The notes: generated by a model not told the origin, from the letters alone. A stretch of 64,000 bases of DNA from Leptospira meyeri (GCF_004368965.1 NZ_SORO01000001.1:2698001-2762000); one strand, 5' to 3'; shown: positions 16,529-24,890, counted from the stretch's first letter. Numbers and translations: made by a program.

Positions 16529-16960
16529 ATGCATCCGCGAATCAATTTAATCACCCTAGGTGTTTCCGATTTACAACGTTCAATCGATTTTTATGAAAAG
16601 GGACTCGGGTGGAAACGCTCAGAAGAAAGCAATGACAGTGTTGCTTTTTTTCAAATAGGAGCAGTCGTATTTGCATTATTTGGCGAAAAAGATTTAGCAG
16701 AGGATATTGGGATTCCTTTTCAAAAACGCCAAGACTTTTCGGGAATCACCCTTGCTCAAAATCAAACTAGCGAAGCTGAAGTTGATGCAGTCATGAACAA
16801 AGTGCGCTCGTTAGGTGCTACGATTCTTAAAGAACCACAAAAAGTTTTTTGGGGAGGTTATAGCGGATATTTTAGGGACTTTGATGGTCATATTTTTGAA
16901 GTAGCATACAATCCATTTTTCCCATTAAATGAAAAAGGCGAAATTGTTCTAAGTAAATAA
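16529..16960 (+). CDS. VOC family protein (glyoxalase/bleomycin resistance fold)
   Basis: A 143-residue protein with two beta-alpha-beta-beta-beta modules. It opens HPRINLITLGVSDLQRSIDFYEKGLGW, the standard VOC start. A second module leads to WGGYSGYFRDFDGHIFEVAYNPFF, where DGHIFEV carries a metal-binding Glu. The first possible ligand is His2 or a residue of the first strand. Predicted to be a cytoplasmic metal-dependent enzyme or binding protein; the substrate is unknown. AAAGGAG at 16515-16521 gives a strong ribosome-binding site. An MDR oxidoreductase follows 51 bp downstream, perhaps co-transcribed. Confidence 0.85.
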   Translation: MHPRINLITLGVSDLQRSIDFYEKGLGWKRSEESNDSVAFFQIGAVVFALFGEKDLAEDIGIPFQKRQDFSGITLAQNQTSEAEVDAVMNKVRSLGATILKEPQKVFWGGYSGYFRDFDGHIFEVAYNPFFPLNEKGEIVLSK

Positions 16961-17011
16961 TTCGTATTTTCTTTGTTATATTTTTAATTTGAAGGGTTTT
17001 TAAGGAAAACT

Positions 17012-18022
17012 ATGAAACAAGCGCAGGTGAGTCAATTTGGTTTGGATTATTTAAAAATTGTCGAGGTCTCGGAACCAACAAATCCAGGACCAACAGAAGT
17101 TTTGGTTCGAATGCGTGCTGCTTCTTTAAATTACCGTGATTCTTTGGTAGTTGAAGGTAAATACAATCCTAAATTTCCACTGCCTTTGGTTCCTTGTAGC
17201 GATGGTGCCGGTGAAGTGGTGGCAATCGGTTCTACTGTAACCGATTGGGAAGTAGGGGATCGTGTTCTTCTCACTTTTGCACCTAAGTGGATATCAAAAG
17301 AAGCAACCCATGCCGAAATGCGTCATACCATTGGAGGTCCACTCCCTGGCACCTTACGCGAGTTTGCTTTAGTTCCTGAAACGGGACTTGTTCGAATTCC
17401 TTCCCATTTGTCGTATGAAGAAGCAGCCACCCTGCCTTGTGCGGCTCTAACTGCTTGGTCTGGATTGTTTCAGTTTAGCCAATTAAAACCTGGAGAATTT
17501 GTCGTTGTACAAGGAACAGGTGGCGTATCTATCTTCGCATTGCAGTTTGCTAAACTAGTCGGTGCCAAAGTCATTCTCACTTCATCCAGTGGTGAAAAGT
17601 TAGAACGGGGAAAAGAGTTAGGTGCTGATTATCTCATCAATTACAAAGAAACTCCCGAGTGGGGTAAAGAAGTTCGTAGGATCACAGAAAAAGTAGGTGC
17701 CGATCATATCATTGAAGTGGGTGGGGCCGGAACTCTAGAACAATCCATTGCCGCTTGTCGTCCATTTGGTGTGATCCATTTGATTGGGATACTTGCTGGT
17801 AAATCTGGAGAACTCAATTTACTTCCAGCAGTGATGAATAATTTAAAAATCCAAGGATTGGTTGTCGGAGGAAGAAAAGCTTTTATCGAAATGAACGGGG
17901 CCATTGAAGTTTCCGGGTTGTGCCCTGTAGTAGATAAAGTGTTTTCTTTAGAAGAATCCGCAGAGGCAATACGGTACTTACGATCGGGATCTCATTTTGG
18001 AAAAATTGTGATCCGCATATAA
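17012..18022 (+). CDS. Zinc-independent MDR oxidoreductase (quinone oxidoreductase-like)
   Basis: This 336-residue medium-chain dehydrogenase/reductase has the GroES-like N-terminal half (RAASLNYRDSLVVEGKY, PLVPCSDGAGEVVAIG) and the Rossmann half with VVVQGTGGVSIFALQFAKLVGA at about 170-190. Catalytic-zinc ligands are largely absent, so an NADPH:quinone or enoyl reductase is likelier than an alcohol dehydrogenase. Cytoplasmic, NADPH-dependent. AAGGAAA lies upstream of the ATG. It converges with the SH3 lipoprotein pseudogene and ends 8 bp before it. Confidence 0.85.
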   Translation: MKQAQVSQFGLDYLKIVEVSEPTNPGPTEVLVRMRAASLNYRDSLVVEGKYNPKFPLPLVPCSDGAGEVVAIGSTVTDWEVGDRVLLTFAPKWISKEATHAEMRHTIGGPLPGTLREFALVPETGLVRIPSHLSYEEAATLPCAALTAWSGLFQFSQLKPGEFVVVQGTGGVSIFALQFAKLVGAKVILTSSSGEKLERGKELGADYLINYKETPEWGKEVRRITEKVGADHIIEVGGAGTLEQSIAACRPFGVIHLIGILAGKSGELNLLPAVMNNLKIQGLVVGGRKAFIEMNGAIEVSGLCPVVDKVFSLEESAEAIRYLRSGSHFGKIVIRI

Positions 18023-18030
18023 GGTAAACC

Positions 18031-18711
18031 TTATTTTTTGATTTTTTTAAGTCGAGAAACCGGTTCGTTGTCGTAGTTTTGTAAAAATGAATATTTAGGA
18101 TCCTCATATGATAGTTCCTTTTCTCTAACCACATAAAGATAAAACCGATTTTCATTGTTTGAATTTCGTTTCGTCCTCATATAAATAACATCACCAACGA
18201 TTTTCCATTCACCTTCCACATTATAAGATATACAACCATCCTCATCGCAGCCATTCCAAATATGAGCATCGAAGGTATAATCTTTCGTGAAGTGAATGTA
18301 ATAAGGACTATAATTTTCTTTACCCCAATAACCTAAGATGGACTGGTCGTTGATTTGATCAGGTTCTATTAGTTCTGGATCATATAAGGAACAATCTCAA
18401 ATAGTAAACTGTTCAAATAAGTATCCAATTTTATTCTGAAAAGATACTTTTGCCCATTTACCGGAATTAATTCCTATCGTTTCGTAATCAAAATACTCTA
18501 AGACACCTAATTTAGTAAAATAAGGTACAGTGCTAATGATTTCAGATTGAGATGAAGGTTGAGAATAAATATTCAATCCTTCTTTAGCAACAATACAAAT
18601 TTTATCAATGAATGTGCTTTGATTGGTTGTTTGAAGATCAGGTTTTGTATTTTGGTTCGTTTCTTTACATAAAAGAAAAAAAAATAGAAAGAGGTATATA
18701 AACTTTCTCAT
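18031..18711 (-). pseudogene. SH3-domain lipoprotein interrupted by an in-frame TGA
   Basis: One reading frame spans 227 codons but holds a TGA at 18397-18399. The first part (18400-18711, 104 residues) has a signal peptide with lipobox FFLLC and a bacterial SH3-like domain (GLNIYSQPSSQSEIISTVPY, ending WAKVSFQNKIGYLFEQF). After the TGA the same frame continues without a break for 121 codons as DCSLYDPELIEP, then ILGYWGKENYSPYYIHF and a soluble beta-rich C-terminal region ending at TAA 18031. Nothing else is disturbed, so the TGA looks like a recent nonsense mutation, a sequencing error, or read-through. The start codon overlaps the DUF2721 stop (ATGA). Confidence 0.75.
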
Positions 18712-19109
18712 TTGGTTACCGACTTCAATACAGAATTTCTTTCAATGTCTAAGGCAATCACAGATAAATGGATTTCTATTAGAGCTAGGACAAGCGAAAT
18801 TATCATAAACAAAAGAGATAAAGCGAATAAAACCCAAGCCACAATATTATAAAAAGGAATCATACCCATTGAGCAGGCGCATAAGATCAAACTAAAGATC
18901 CCCGCACTTTGAGCATATAAAATCAGAGAAATGCGAAAACGTAAGTTATGAATTTGTTTTTCTAAAATCTCTGATTTTGAGGATTCGTATTCTGATAAAA
19001 GTTGCCTCGAAAGTTTAGCCAATCCAAAGAAACGATTGGTATAGGCGAGCATCAACAAAGAGATTGCCGGGAATAGGAGTCCCGGTATACTATAGATTAG
19101 GTTGTCCAA
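18708..19109 (-). CDS. DUF2721 family membrane protein
   Basis: A 133-residue integral membrane protein. It has one N-terminal helix (IPGLLFPAISLLMLAYTNRFF), a charged middle helix (KLSRQLLSEYESSKSEILEKQ) and two further helices (about 60-115). This layout, with the LLAY-NRF and L-R-RI motifs, fits DUF2721. The function is unknown. It overlaps the fumarylacetoacetase-like gene upstream by 13 bp and the SH3 lipoprotein downstream by 4 bp, forming a tight three-gene operon. Confidence 0.8.
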   Translation of the reverse strand: MDNLIYSIPGLLFPAISLLMLAYTNRFFGLAKLSRQLLSEYESSKSEILEKQIHNLRFRISLILYAQSAGIFSLILCACSMGMIPFYNIVAWVLFALSLLFMIISLVLALIEIHLSVIALDIERNSVLKSVTK

Positions 19110-20077
19110 TCTATTGAGCCTTGTTTTACTTGTAGGATTTGTTCTCCCAAATTGATTTTTCCATCAGGAGTACGAATGGTGGCTTTGATCACATCTCCAG
19201 GTTGTAAATACTCTTTTCGTTTTTTTTGTGTCTTTATAAAAACATCCCATTTTTTGTGTTCAGGTAGAAAACTAGCAAATATTTGTTTTAGTTTTCCCGG
19301 AGCTTGGAGTGCACAACCAGACGGTGTTCCCGTTAACAAAACATCTCCTACTTGAATATGGGCGAACCTAGAAAGTTCGGCAATCGATTCTTTTGGCGAA
19401 TATACCATTTGGTTTGCTTCTGCGGATTGTCTTAATTGTCCATTGACTGTTAGGTTTAGTTTTAGCAGATCAATTTGATCAAAATCATTTGGGTCTAATA
19501 CAGCAAGAAAGGGTCCCGCAGGAAAAAAAGTTCTATAAGATTTCCCTTTATACCATTGCAATTGGGGAAGTTGGATGTCCCTTGCCGAAATATCATTGGC
19601 AATGAAAAGAGCAGCTATATACTCACTTGGATTGTAAGAATGAAAATCAAGATCTTCGTTGATTTCTTTTCCAAATACAATTCCCAATTCGATTTCATAA
19701 TCTAAAAGTTCTACATGTTTTGGTCGGATCACATCGCCGACTGCAGTTGTGATCGACACATCGGACTTAGTAAAAAATAAATTATACTTTTTTGATTTAG
19801 GATTGAGTCCAGCTTCCAACGAATGTTTTTTATAATTTGCCCCTTGACAAATCACTTGGCATGGTGCTGTGATTGGTGACAAAATAGTAATTTTGTTTTT
19901 GGGAATCGTTTTCTCTGATTGAATGTTTGTAGGAGTTTTGATTCTTTTTTTTTCAATACCAACTAGCAAGTCCTTGGTGGAGAGATCACCAATTCGTAAA
20001 GGAAGGACTTTTTCGTCGGCAACCATTCCCCAATCAATTTTATTTTTATATTGAAAACGTACAAAATATTTTGCCAT
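19097..20077 (-). CDS. Fumarylacetoacetate hydrolase family protein
   Basis: A 326-residue FAH-family enzyme. The metal-binding acids appear in VELLDYEIELGIVFGKEI (Glu-x-Glu, about 125-140) and in FIANDISARDIQ (Asp, around 160). PAGPFLAV and VGDVLLTGTPSG follow as in 2-hydroxyhepta-2,4-diene-1,7-dioate isomerases, acylpyruvases and fumarylpyruvate hydrolases. It is cytoplasmic and needs Mg2+ or Mn2+. The exact substrate is open. It is the first gene of the operon with DUF2721 and the SH3 lipoprotein. Confidence 0.9.
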   Translation of the reverse strand: MAKYFVRFQYKNKIDWGMVADEKVLPLRIGDLSTKDLLVGIEKKRIKTPTNIQSEKTIPKNKITILSPITAPCQVICQGANYKKHSLEAGLNPKSKKYNLFFTKSDVSITTAVGDVIRPKHVELLDYEIELGIVFGKEINEDLDFHSYNPSEYIAALFIANDISARDIQLPQLQWYKGKSYRTFFPAGPFLAVLDPNDFDQIDLLKLNLTVNGQLRQSAEANQMVYSPKESIAELSRFAHIQVGDVLLTGTPSGCALQAPGKLKQIFASFLPEHKKWDVFIKTQKKRKEYLQPGDVIKATIRTPDGKINLGEQILQVKQGSIDWTT

Positions 20078-20110
20078 CGTTGACCTATGAAACTATGTTT
20101 TGGGGAGGGA

Positions 20111-20140
20111 TAAAAAACACCTGGGCCAAACGAAGGCCCT
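20111..20140 (-). terminator. Terminator of the DUF1858 gene
   Basis: On the reverse strand GGGCC-TTCGTTT-GGCCC is followed by AGGTG and six T. It lies about 26 bases after the DUF1858 stop codon and before the FAH operon start. Confidence 0.75.
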
Positions 20141-20165
20141 TACAATGTGGTAGTGAGAATTTGGT

Positions 20166-20387
20166 CTATTCTTCAGAGAAAAGATTGTTGAGTGAATCGA
20201 TGAGAGTGTCTACTTCTACACCATAACCCATACAAACTTGTTCTATCGTCTCAACTTCGTTAATGGAGCAGTGTGAACATCCACCTAAATGGTAGCTGGA
20301 GAAAACTAGACCTGCTTCTGGATGGATCGCAATTGCTTCGCCCACAGTCATTTCTTTAAAAAAGCGCGGTTTTGTTGTTTCAGTCAT
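20166..20387 (-). CDS. DUF1858-type small CxxC protein
   Basis: A 73-residue protein of the DUF1858/hybrid-cluster-associated type. MTVGEAIAIHPEAGLVFSSYHLGGCSHCSINEVETIEQVC has the typical helix, then a Gly-Cys-x-x-Cys redox or metal motif (Cys37-Cys40) and a third Cys. It ends with a helix (EVDTLIDSLNNLF). Such proteins are cytoplasmic, bind Fe-S clusters or act in redox reactions; the partner is unknown. It is divergent from the QueD-like gene and has its own terminator. Confidence 0.85.
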   Translation of the reverse strand: MTETTKPRFFKEMTVGEAIAIHPEAGLVFSSYHLGGCSHCSINEVETIEQVCMGYGVEVDTLIDSLNNLFSEE

Positions 20388-20451
20388 CTTAAGAACCCTC
20401 AGGAAGGAAATTACTATACAAATATTGGACTATGCTCTATTCGTCAATGGA

Positions 20452-20871
20452 ATGTTTACCCAAGAAAACGGGAAATTTTATGTCAGAATCGAGGGAAGGT
20501 TTGAATCCGCCCATTTCCTCTACCAGTACTTTGCCGATGGCTCGGATGAGCCTATCCATGGGCATTCCTGGAAGGTGGAGGTGTTTCTGGAGGGAAATAC
20601 AAACATTCGTCCAGATGGCATTTCTTACGATTTTTTAACAGCAAGAACCCGACTTTCCGAGTTAGTCCATTCCATTGATCATATCTTGATCAACGACCAT
20701 CCCGATTTTAAGGGGGTTAATCCCACTTCGGAGAATGTAGCTCGTTGGTTTTATGCAGGTCTCAAGTCCGATGTCAAATCTTCAGATGGCAAAATCCGCC
20801 GGATTGTGATCCATGAAGGACCTGAAAATCTTGCATTCTTTGAACCAGATGAAAACGCAAGTATGACCTAA
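20452..20871 (+). CDS. 6-pyruvoyl-tetrahydropterin synthase/QueD-like protein lacking the usual catalytic Cys
   Basis: A 139-residue QueD/PTPS-fold protein. The zinc ligands are intact: FESAHFL (His21) and HGHSW (His36, His38). The Asp/His motif SIDHILINDHP and PTSENVARWF follow. In QueD the nucleophile is the Cys in C-x3-HGH; here that position is Asp32 (DEPIHGH), so ordinary 6-carboxytetrahydropterin synthase chemistry is doubtful. ATG 20452 is chosen because it gives the usual short N-terminus; a TTG at 20425 would add nine residues. Cytoplasmic. It may serve another pterin or 7-deazaguanine step. Confidence 0.8.
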   Translation: MFTQENGKFYVRIEGRFESAHFLYQYFADGSDEPIHGHSWKVEVFLEGNTNIRPDGISYDFLTARTRLSELVHSIDHILINDHPDFKGVNPTSENVARWFYAGLKSDVKSSDGKIRRIVIHEGPENLAFFEPDENASMT

Positions 20872-21196
20872 TTTTTAACAATAGTTAGGTACTATTCCTT
20901 AGTTTTTCTCTACCTACTTTTCGTTTCCATAAAACAAATATGAAAAAAGAACGTTTGATAGAAAAAAACTCCGTAGCTCGGTTTCCTACGTAAAATTTAT
21001 GTCAACAAACATTCGTTTGTGATTCAGATTCGACATAATCCTTCCATCATTTGGTTTACATGCAATTGGAATGCTCTAACGTTCAACATTCGTCGTTAGT
21101 TTTTATTGCAGACGTTTTCATTTTTTTTCATAAAAATTTATCATCTTAATCGATTGCTTTTCTACAGGCTCATTATGAAAATCGATAGAACACTCT
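20872..21196. other. Non-coding 325-bp gap with several dyads
   Basis: No gene is visible. Three dyads occur: CGTAG/CTACG (20972-20990), ACAAAC-ATTC-GTTTGT (21005-21020) and CTAACG/CGTTAG (21076-21099), the last followed by TTTTTATT. It probably contains the promoter and leader of the hybrid kinase gene. Confidence 0.5.
21076..21107 (+). terminator. Terminator- or attenuator-like hairpin upstream of the hybrid kinase
   Basis: CTAACG (21076-21081) and CGTTAG (21094-21099) pair around a 12-base loop and are followed by TTTTTATT. It lies 205 bp after the QueD-like gene and 90 bp before the kinase start, so it could end the former transcript or attenuate the latter. Confidence 0.4.
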
Positions 21197-23008
21197 ATGC
21201 CATTTACGGAAATCAAACATAGTTTAGGTCATATTTTGCTTGTGGAAGATGAAGCCATATTGGCTATTTCACAATCAGAATTCCTTAAAAACAAAGGGTA
21301 TTCCGTGCAGTATGTATCAAATACAAACGATGCATACAACTTCATCACTTCAGGTGAAAAAGTAGATTTGATTCTTATGGATATAAATCTTTCCGATGGA
21401 ATGGATGGAATCCAACTTGCTGAAAAAATTCTTTCTTATCGTGAGATTCCCATTCTATTTGTTAGCGGTTATTCAGATAATAAAATTCTAGATCGTGTTT
21501 GCAAAATAAAACACTACGGTTTCATTCCAAAAATTTCCAGTCCCGATATCATCGAATGTATGATTCGATCTGCACTGAAACTTTACCAAGCCGAACAGTC
21601 CTTAGCATTTCGAGAAAAAGAACTACGAATTACCTTTGAAGCTATGGGAGATGGTGTAATCGTTCTTACACCTGAAGGGTTGATTCGTGAAATCAATCAT
21701 AAAGCTCTGGATATGTTGGGACATCGCAAATCAGAAGTTTTAGAAAAAGACCTTTCTTCATTTTTATATTTAATTCAAGCAGAAGCTCGAACTCGGGTTT
21801 CCTATCCCTTTCTAAATGCTTTCAGTGGACTCGAAAAAACGGAAAGGAGAAATGATCTTATTATTGTTTCTCGTAGCGGTCGCGAAACACATGTTACAGA
21901 GACAATTTCACCTATTTTAGATTCTGAAAAGAATTTAAGCGGAGTGGTGATTGTATTTAGAGAGACACCAAATGCACCTGTTATGGTTCCTCCAAAAGAC
22001 GGGGAAAGCCTCTACGCAAAAGTATTTCAACTCAGTCCTATTGCCATGGCAATTTCTACAGTCAAAGATGGAACTTATTTGGATATAAATTCCTCTATGG
22101 AAACAATCTTCCAATTAGAAAAATCAAAGGTCATTGGCAAAAAAACAACAGAGTTTAAAGCTTGGAGTAATCCTGAACAACTTGCACGCCTCAACCAAAT
22201 TTACCAAGAAAAAGGAAGGATGAATGGTGAAAGAATGTCAGTCACTCATTCGGGCGGCAATAAATTTGATGTTATGGTATTCAGTCAAGCCTTTGAAATT
22301 GCTGGTGAAAGGTTCATTCTCTGGATCAATTTGGATGTCACAAAAATTTTGGATATCGAAGACCGACTCGCAAAATCTTTGGAAGAAAAAGATGTTTTAT
22401 TAAAGGAACTACAACATAGGGTTAAAAATACCCTCGCCATTATTTCCGGACTTTTGAATTTAGAGTCTTTCAAAGTTGAAAACGATATCGCCAAACAATC
22501 GTTTTTAAATGCACAATCAAGAATCATGTCCATGTCTAAGGTGTACGAAAATTTATACCAATCGGAAGATTTGGAATCAGTTGATTTGCGAAAGTACATT
22601 GAAGATTTAGTGTTTAGCCTTCATGATATTTTTGTTCTGAATCCTACAAAAATTCGATTTGATGTTAAGTTAGAAGAAATTCGTTTAGACTTAAAACGAA
22701 CTTTGCCACTTGGTTTGATCCTAAACGAACTTTTGACTAATGCATTAAAGTATGCATATCCAAATGAAAAAGGTGGAGATGTTCGTATCCACTTATCACG
22801 TTCTAATGAAAATATTATTTTGTCTGTTGGTGATGATGGAGAGGGTTTACCTGATTCGGTGAACATTGAAAAAGGAAATCATTTTGGTTATGAATTAATT
22901 CGGAGTCTTACTTCACAATTAAAAGGTGTGCTTTCTTCTGTATCCAAAAAAGGGGAAGGCCTTAACATCATGATCTCTTTCCCTTTGCAACAATCAGATA
23001 AAAACTAA
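21197..23008 (+). CDS. Hybrid sensor histidine kinase: receiver, two PAS, HisKA_2, HATPase
   Basis: A 603-residue cytoplasmic signalling protein with no membrane segment. A CheY-like receiver comes first (about 12-125; phospho-Asp in LILMDINLSDG, conserved Lys in FIPKISSP). Two PAS domains follow (about 135-255 and 270-385). A HisKA_2-type dimerisation domain carries the H box LQHRVKNTLAIISGLLNLES (about 405-425), and a HATPase_c domain shows LILNELLTNALKYAYP and GDDGEGLP. The HRVKNTL motif places it in the HWE/HisKA_2 class seen in stress or light-type kinases. The N-terminal receiver means an upstream kinase probably controls it. No response regulator lies next to it. Confidence 0.92.
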   Translation: MPFTEIKHSLGHILLVEDEAILAISQSEFLKNKGYSVQYVSNTNDAYNFITSGEKVDLILMDINLSDGMDGIQLAEKILSYREIPILFVSGYSDNKILDRVCKIKHYGFIPKISSPDIIECMIRSALKLYQAEQSLAFREKELRITFEAMGDGVIVLTPEGLIREINHKALDMLGHRKSEVLEKDLSSFLYLIQAEARTRVSYPFLNAFSGLEKTERRNDLIIVSRSGRETHVTETISPILDSEKNLSGVVIVFRETPNAPVMVPPKDGESLYAKVFQLSPIAMAISTVKDGTYLDINSSMETIFQLEKSKVIGKKTTEFKAWSNPEQLARLNQIYQEKGRMNGERMSVTHSGGNKFDVMVFSQAFEIAGERFILWINLDVTKILDIEDRLAKSLEEKDVLLKELQHRVKNTLAIISGLLNLESFKVENDIAKQSFLNAQSRIMSMSKVYENLYQSEDLESVDLRKYIEDLVFSLHDIFVLNPTKIRFDVKLEEIRLDLKRTLPLGLILNELLTNALKYAYPNEKGGDVRIHLSRSNENIILSVGDDGEGLPDSVNIEKGNHFGYELIRSLTSQLKGVLSSVSKKGEGLNIMISFPLQQSDKN

Positions 23009-23024
23009 ATCAACCGATTTAAAT

Positions 23025-23654
23025 TCAATTTGAATTATCCTTTCGTTTTCTTCCTCGGATGGTTCCAATAAACACCAAACGAACTTGTTTGATCGTTTGT
23101 AATTTTAATTTTCTCATTTCAGTGTGTGCATCCGTTGCAAGATCTAAAAAATCAGAAGCCATTAGAAAACAAATACTCACAATCAACTCAGAGGCAAACT
23201 GTATGTCTTCTACAGGAATCATTTTGGGCATTCGCATATCTTTTGCTAGTTCCCTGGCGATTGTTTTCATCGACTCGCGAATTTTTTCTCGAATTTTTTG
23301 GTTCCCGCCGGTTCTTTCCCTTGCAATGAATCGAAAGAGTGAGCGATTATTGGCAACGTAGTCAAAGAAAAATCCAATCGTCAGTTGCAAAGCGGACTTG
23401 TAAGCTCCCTTGGTACGAGCATCCCCCACAATGGTTTGGATTCGGCCACCGCAGTCATCCACAAGAGATAAGCCCAGTTCTTCCATGTTTTTGAAATGCC
23501 GATAGAAGGCTGCAGGGACGATCCCTGCCTCTCCTGCCACTTCGCGAAGGCTGAGATCTCCCAAACCTTTTTCCTCTCCCATCAGCCGCAAGGCACCTTC
23601 GAGCAAATTATCATGGGTGCGAAGCTTTTGGGCGTAGCGTTTATTGAGTTTCAT
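23025..23654 (-). CDS. desT: TetR/FabR-family repressor of desaturase genes (DesT-like)
   Basis: A 209-residue TetR-family protein. The N-terminal helix-turn-helix reads LSLREVAGEAGIVPAAFYRHF (about 35-57), the C-terminal ligand domain is helical, and the tail is basic (RGRKRKDN). It is divergent from a ferredoxin reductase and an acyl desaturase, the same arrangement as desT-desC-desB in Pseudomonas, where DesT senses the saturated/unsaturated acyl-CoA ratio. Two GTTCAC half-site dyads lie in the shared 150-bp intergenic region, one immediately upstream of its own start, which suggests autoregulation. Confidence 0.82.
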   Translation of the reverse strand: MKLNKRYAQKLRTHDNLLEGALRLMGEEKGLGDLSLREVAGEAGIVPAAFYRHFKNMEELGLSLVDDCGGRIQTIVGDARTKGAYKSALQLTIGFFFDYVANNRSLFRFIARERTGGNQKIREKIRESMKTIARELAKDMRMPKMIPVEDIQFASELIVSICFLMASDFLDLATDAHTEMRKLKLQTIKQVRLVFIGTIRGRKRKDNSN

Positions 23655-23666
23655 TGGATGAATTCA

Positions 23667-23682
23667 GTAAACGATCGTTCAC
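23667..23682. promoter_or_regulatory. DesT operator, repressor-proximal
   Basis: GTAAAC-GATC-GTTCAC is a 6-4-6 dyad with one imperfect base, 12 bp upstream of the repressor start codon. It matches the architecture of the second site at 23765-23780. Confidence 0.6.
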
Positions 23683-23721
23683 TTTTTTTTAAAAAGCAAG
23701 GACAAAATGCAGAATTAGGGA

Positions 23722-23750
23722 TTGACATAGCTAACGACGTAAATTAACAC
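23722..23750 (+). promoter_or_regulatory. Candidate promoter of desCB
   Basis: TTGACA (23722-23727) is a consensus -35 box. With a 17-base spacer the -10 would be TAACAC (23745-23750), a poor match, so the exact -10 is uncertain. It lies between the two operators. Confidence 0.4.
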
Positions 23751-23764
23751 TATTAGATATCTCT

Positions 23765-23780
23765 GTGAACAAGTGTTCAC
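23765..23780. promoter_or_regulatory. DesT operator, desC-proximal
   Basis: GTGAAC-AAGT-GTTCAC is a perfect 6-bp dyad with a 4-bp spacer, 25 bp before the desC start and downstream of the candidate promoter, suitable for blocking transcription. Confidence 0.65.
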
Positions 23781-23804
23781 TTAAATGCGAAATACGAGGC
23801 GAAA

Positions 23805-24890
23805 ATGAAAACCTTTCCTTTTATCTACAACCAACCCAAGGAATTTTTAAAATTCCTCCAACCCCAAGATTGGGCTGATTTTCTATTGGGGGAGATTAAC
23901 CCCAGGTTTTCGGTAACTGCGGTCAAAGCGAAAGTCGTTGCCATCCGAGAAGAAACGGCAGATGCTAAGACTTTGGTATTAAAACCAAATTGGCTTTGGA
24001 AGGGATTTGTATCAGGACAACATGTTCCAGTGACAGTTGAAATTGCCGGAAGACGAGTCACTCGGTTTTATTCTTTGTCGTCATTTCCTGGAGAAAAGTA
24101 TTTAAGCATCACCGTCAAACGTCAATCAGGTGGACTTGTTTCTAACTTTATCAATCAGAATATCAAAAAAGGTGATTTGTTGGAGTTGGGAGAACCTTCC
24201 GGTGAATTTGTTCTTCCAAAAGTTCTGCCTTCTAAATTTTTATTTTTAGCAGGCGGTAGTGGAATCACTCCAATCCATTCCATTCTCAAACAATTACAAG
24301 CAAACCAATTCAAAGGAAAAGCAACTCTATTATATTTTGTTAGATCTTATGAAGATATAATTTTGCGTTCTTCCTTAGAAGAAATTAGTAAAGCAGCTGG
24401 TTGGTTAGAAATCCGTTATATTTTTTCAGATGTTTCTAAGGAAGGATATGATTCGGGATTTTTAACAAAAGAAATTTTACAGAAGTATACTGATGATTTA
24501 AAATCTTATTCTGTTTATGTTTGTGGTCCTGCTCCTATGCAAACCAAAGCACTTTCTCTTTTGGAAGGGAATGAAGTAAAATCTGAACTTTTTCTGTTGC
24601 CAGGTCAATCGCAGTTGAAAGTTAAAAAAACGGGAACAGTCGATGTCTTTTTATCGTTAAGCCACAAAACCATTCAAGTAAAAGGAGAACGTTCTCTTTT
24701 AGAAGAATTAGAAGACCAAGGAATATATCCTCAAAGTGGATGCCGAATGGGGATTTGCCATACCTGCGTTTGTAAAAAAGCAGCTGGTTCTGTTACCGAT
24801 TTAGCAAAAAACGAAGTTTCTGCGTTAGGTGAAGAGAATATTCAGATTTGTATCTCTCGTGCTGAATCAAATTTGGAATTAGAACTTTAG
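23805..24890 (+). CDS. desC: Ferredoxin-NADP(+) reductase-type electron-transfer protein with 2Fe-2S domain (DesC-like)
   Basis: A 361-residue fusion of an FNR-type flavin/NAD(P)H module and a plant-type [2Fe-2S] ferredoxin domain. RFYSLSSFPGEKYLSITVKR (about 85-105) binds FAD, LFLAGGSGITPIHSIL (about 147-162) binds NAD(P)H, and CRMGICHTCVC near 310-320 plus a later Cys in IQICIS hold the iron-sulphur cluster. It passes electrons from NADPH to the adjacent desaturase (59 bp downstream), like DesC for DesB. Controlled by the divergent TetR repressor. Confidence 0.9.
   Translation: MKTFPFIYNQPKEFLKFLQPQDWADFLLGEINPRFSVTAVKAKVVAIREETADAKTLVLKPNWLWKGFVSGQHVPVTVEIAGRRVTRFYSLSSFPGEKYLSITVKRQSGGLVSNFINQNIKKGDLLELGEPSGEFVLPKVLPSKFLFLAGGSGITPIHSILKQLQANQFKGKATLLYFVRSYEDIILRSSLEEISKAAGWLEIRYIFSDVSKEGYDSGFLTKEILQKYTDDLKSYSVYVCGPAPMQTKALSLLEGNEVKSELFLLPGQSQLKVKKTGTVDVFLSLSHKTIQVKGERSLLEELEDQGIYPQSGCRMGICHTCVCKKAAGSVTDLAKNEVSALGEENIQICISRAESNLELEL

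Noticed and set aside
18397..18399. Selenocysteine reading of the in-frame TGA
   Set aside because: SH3-domain lipoproteins are not selenoproteins, and no obvious stem-loop follows the TGA; a nonsense mutation is simpler.
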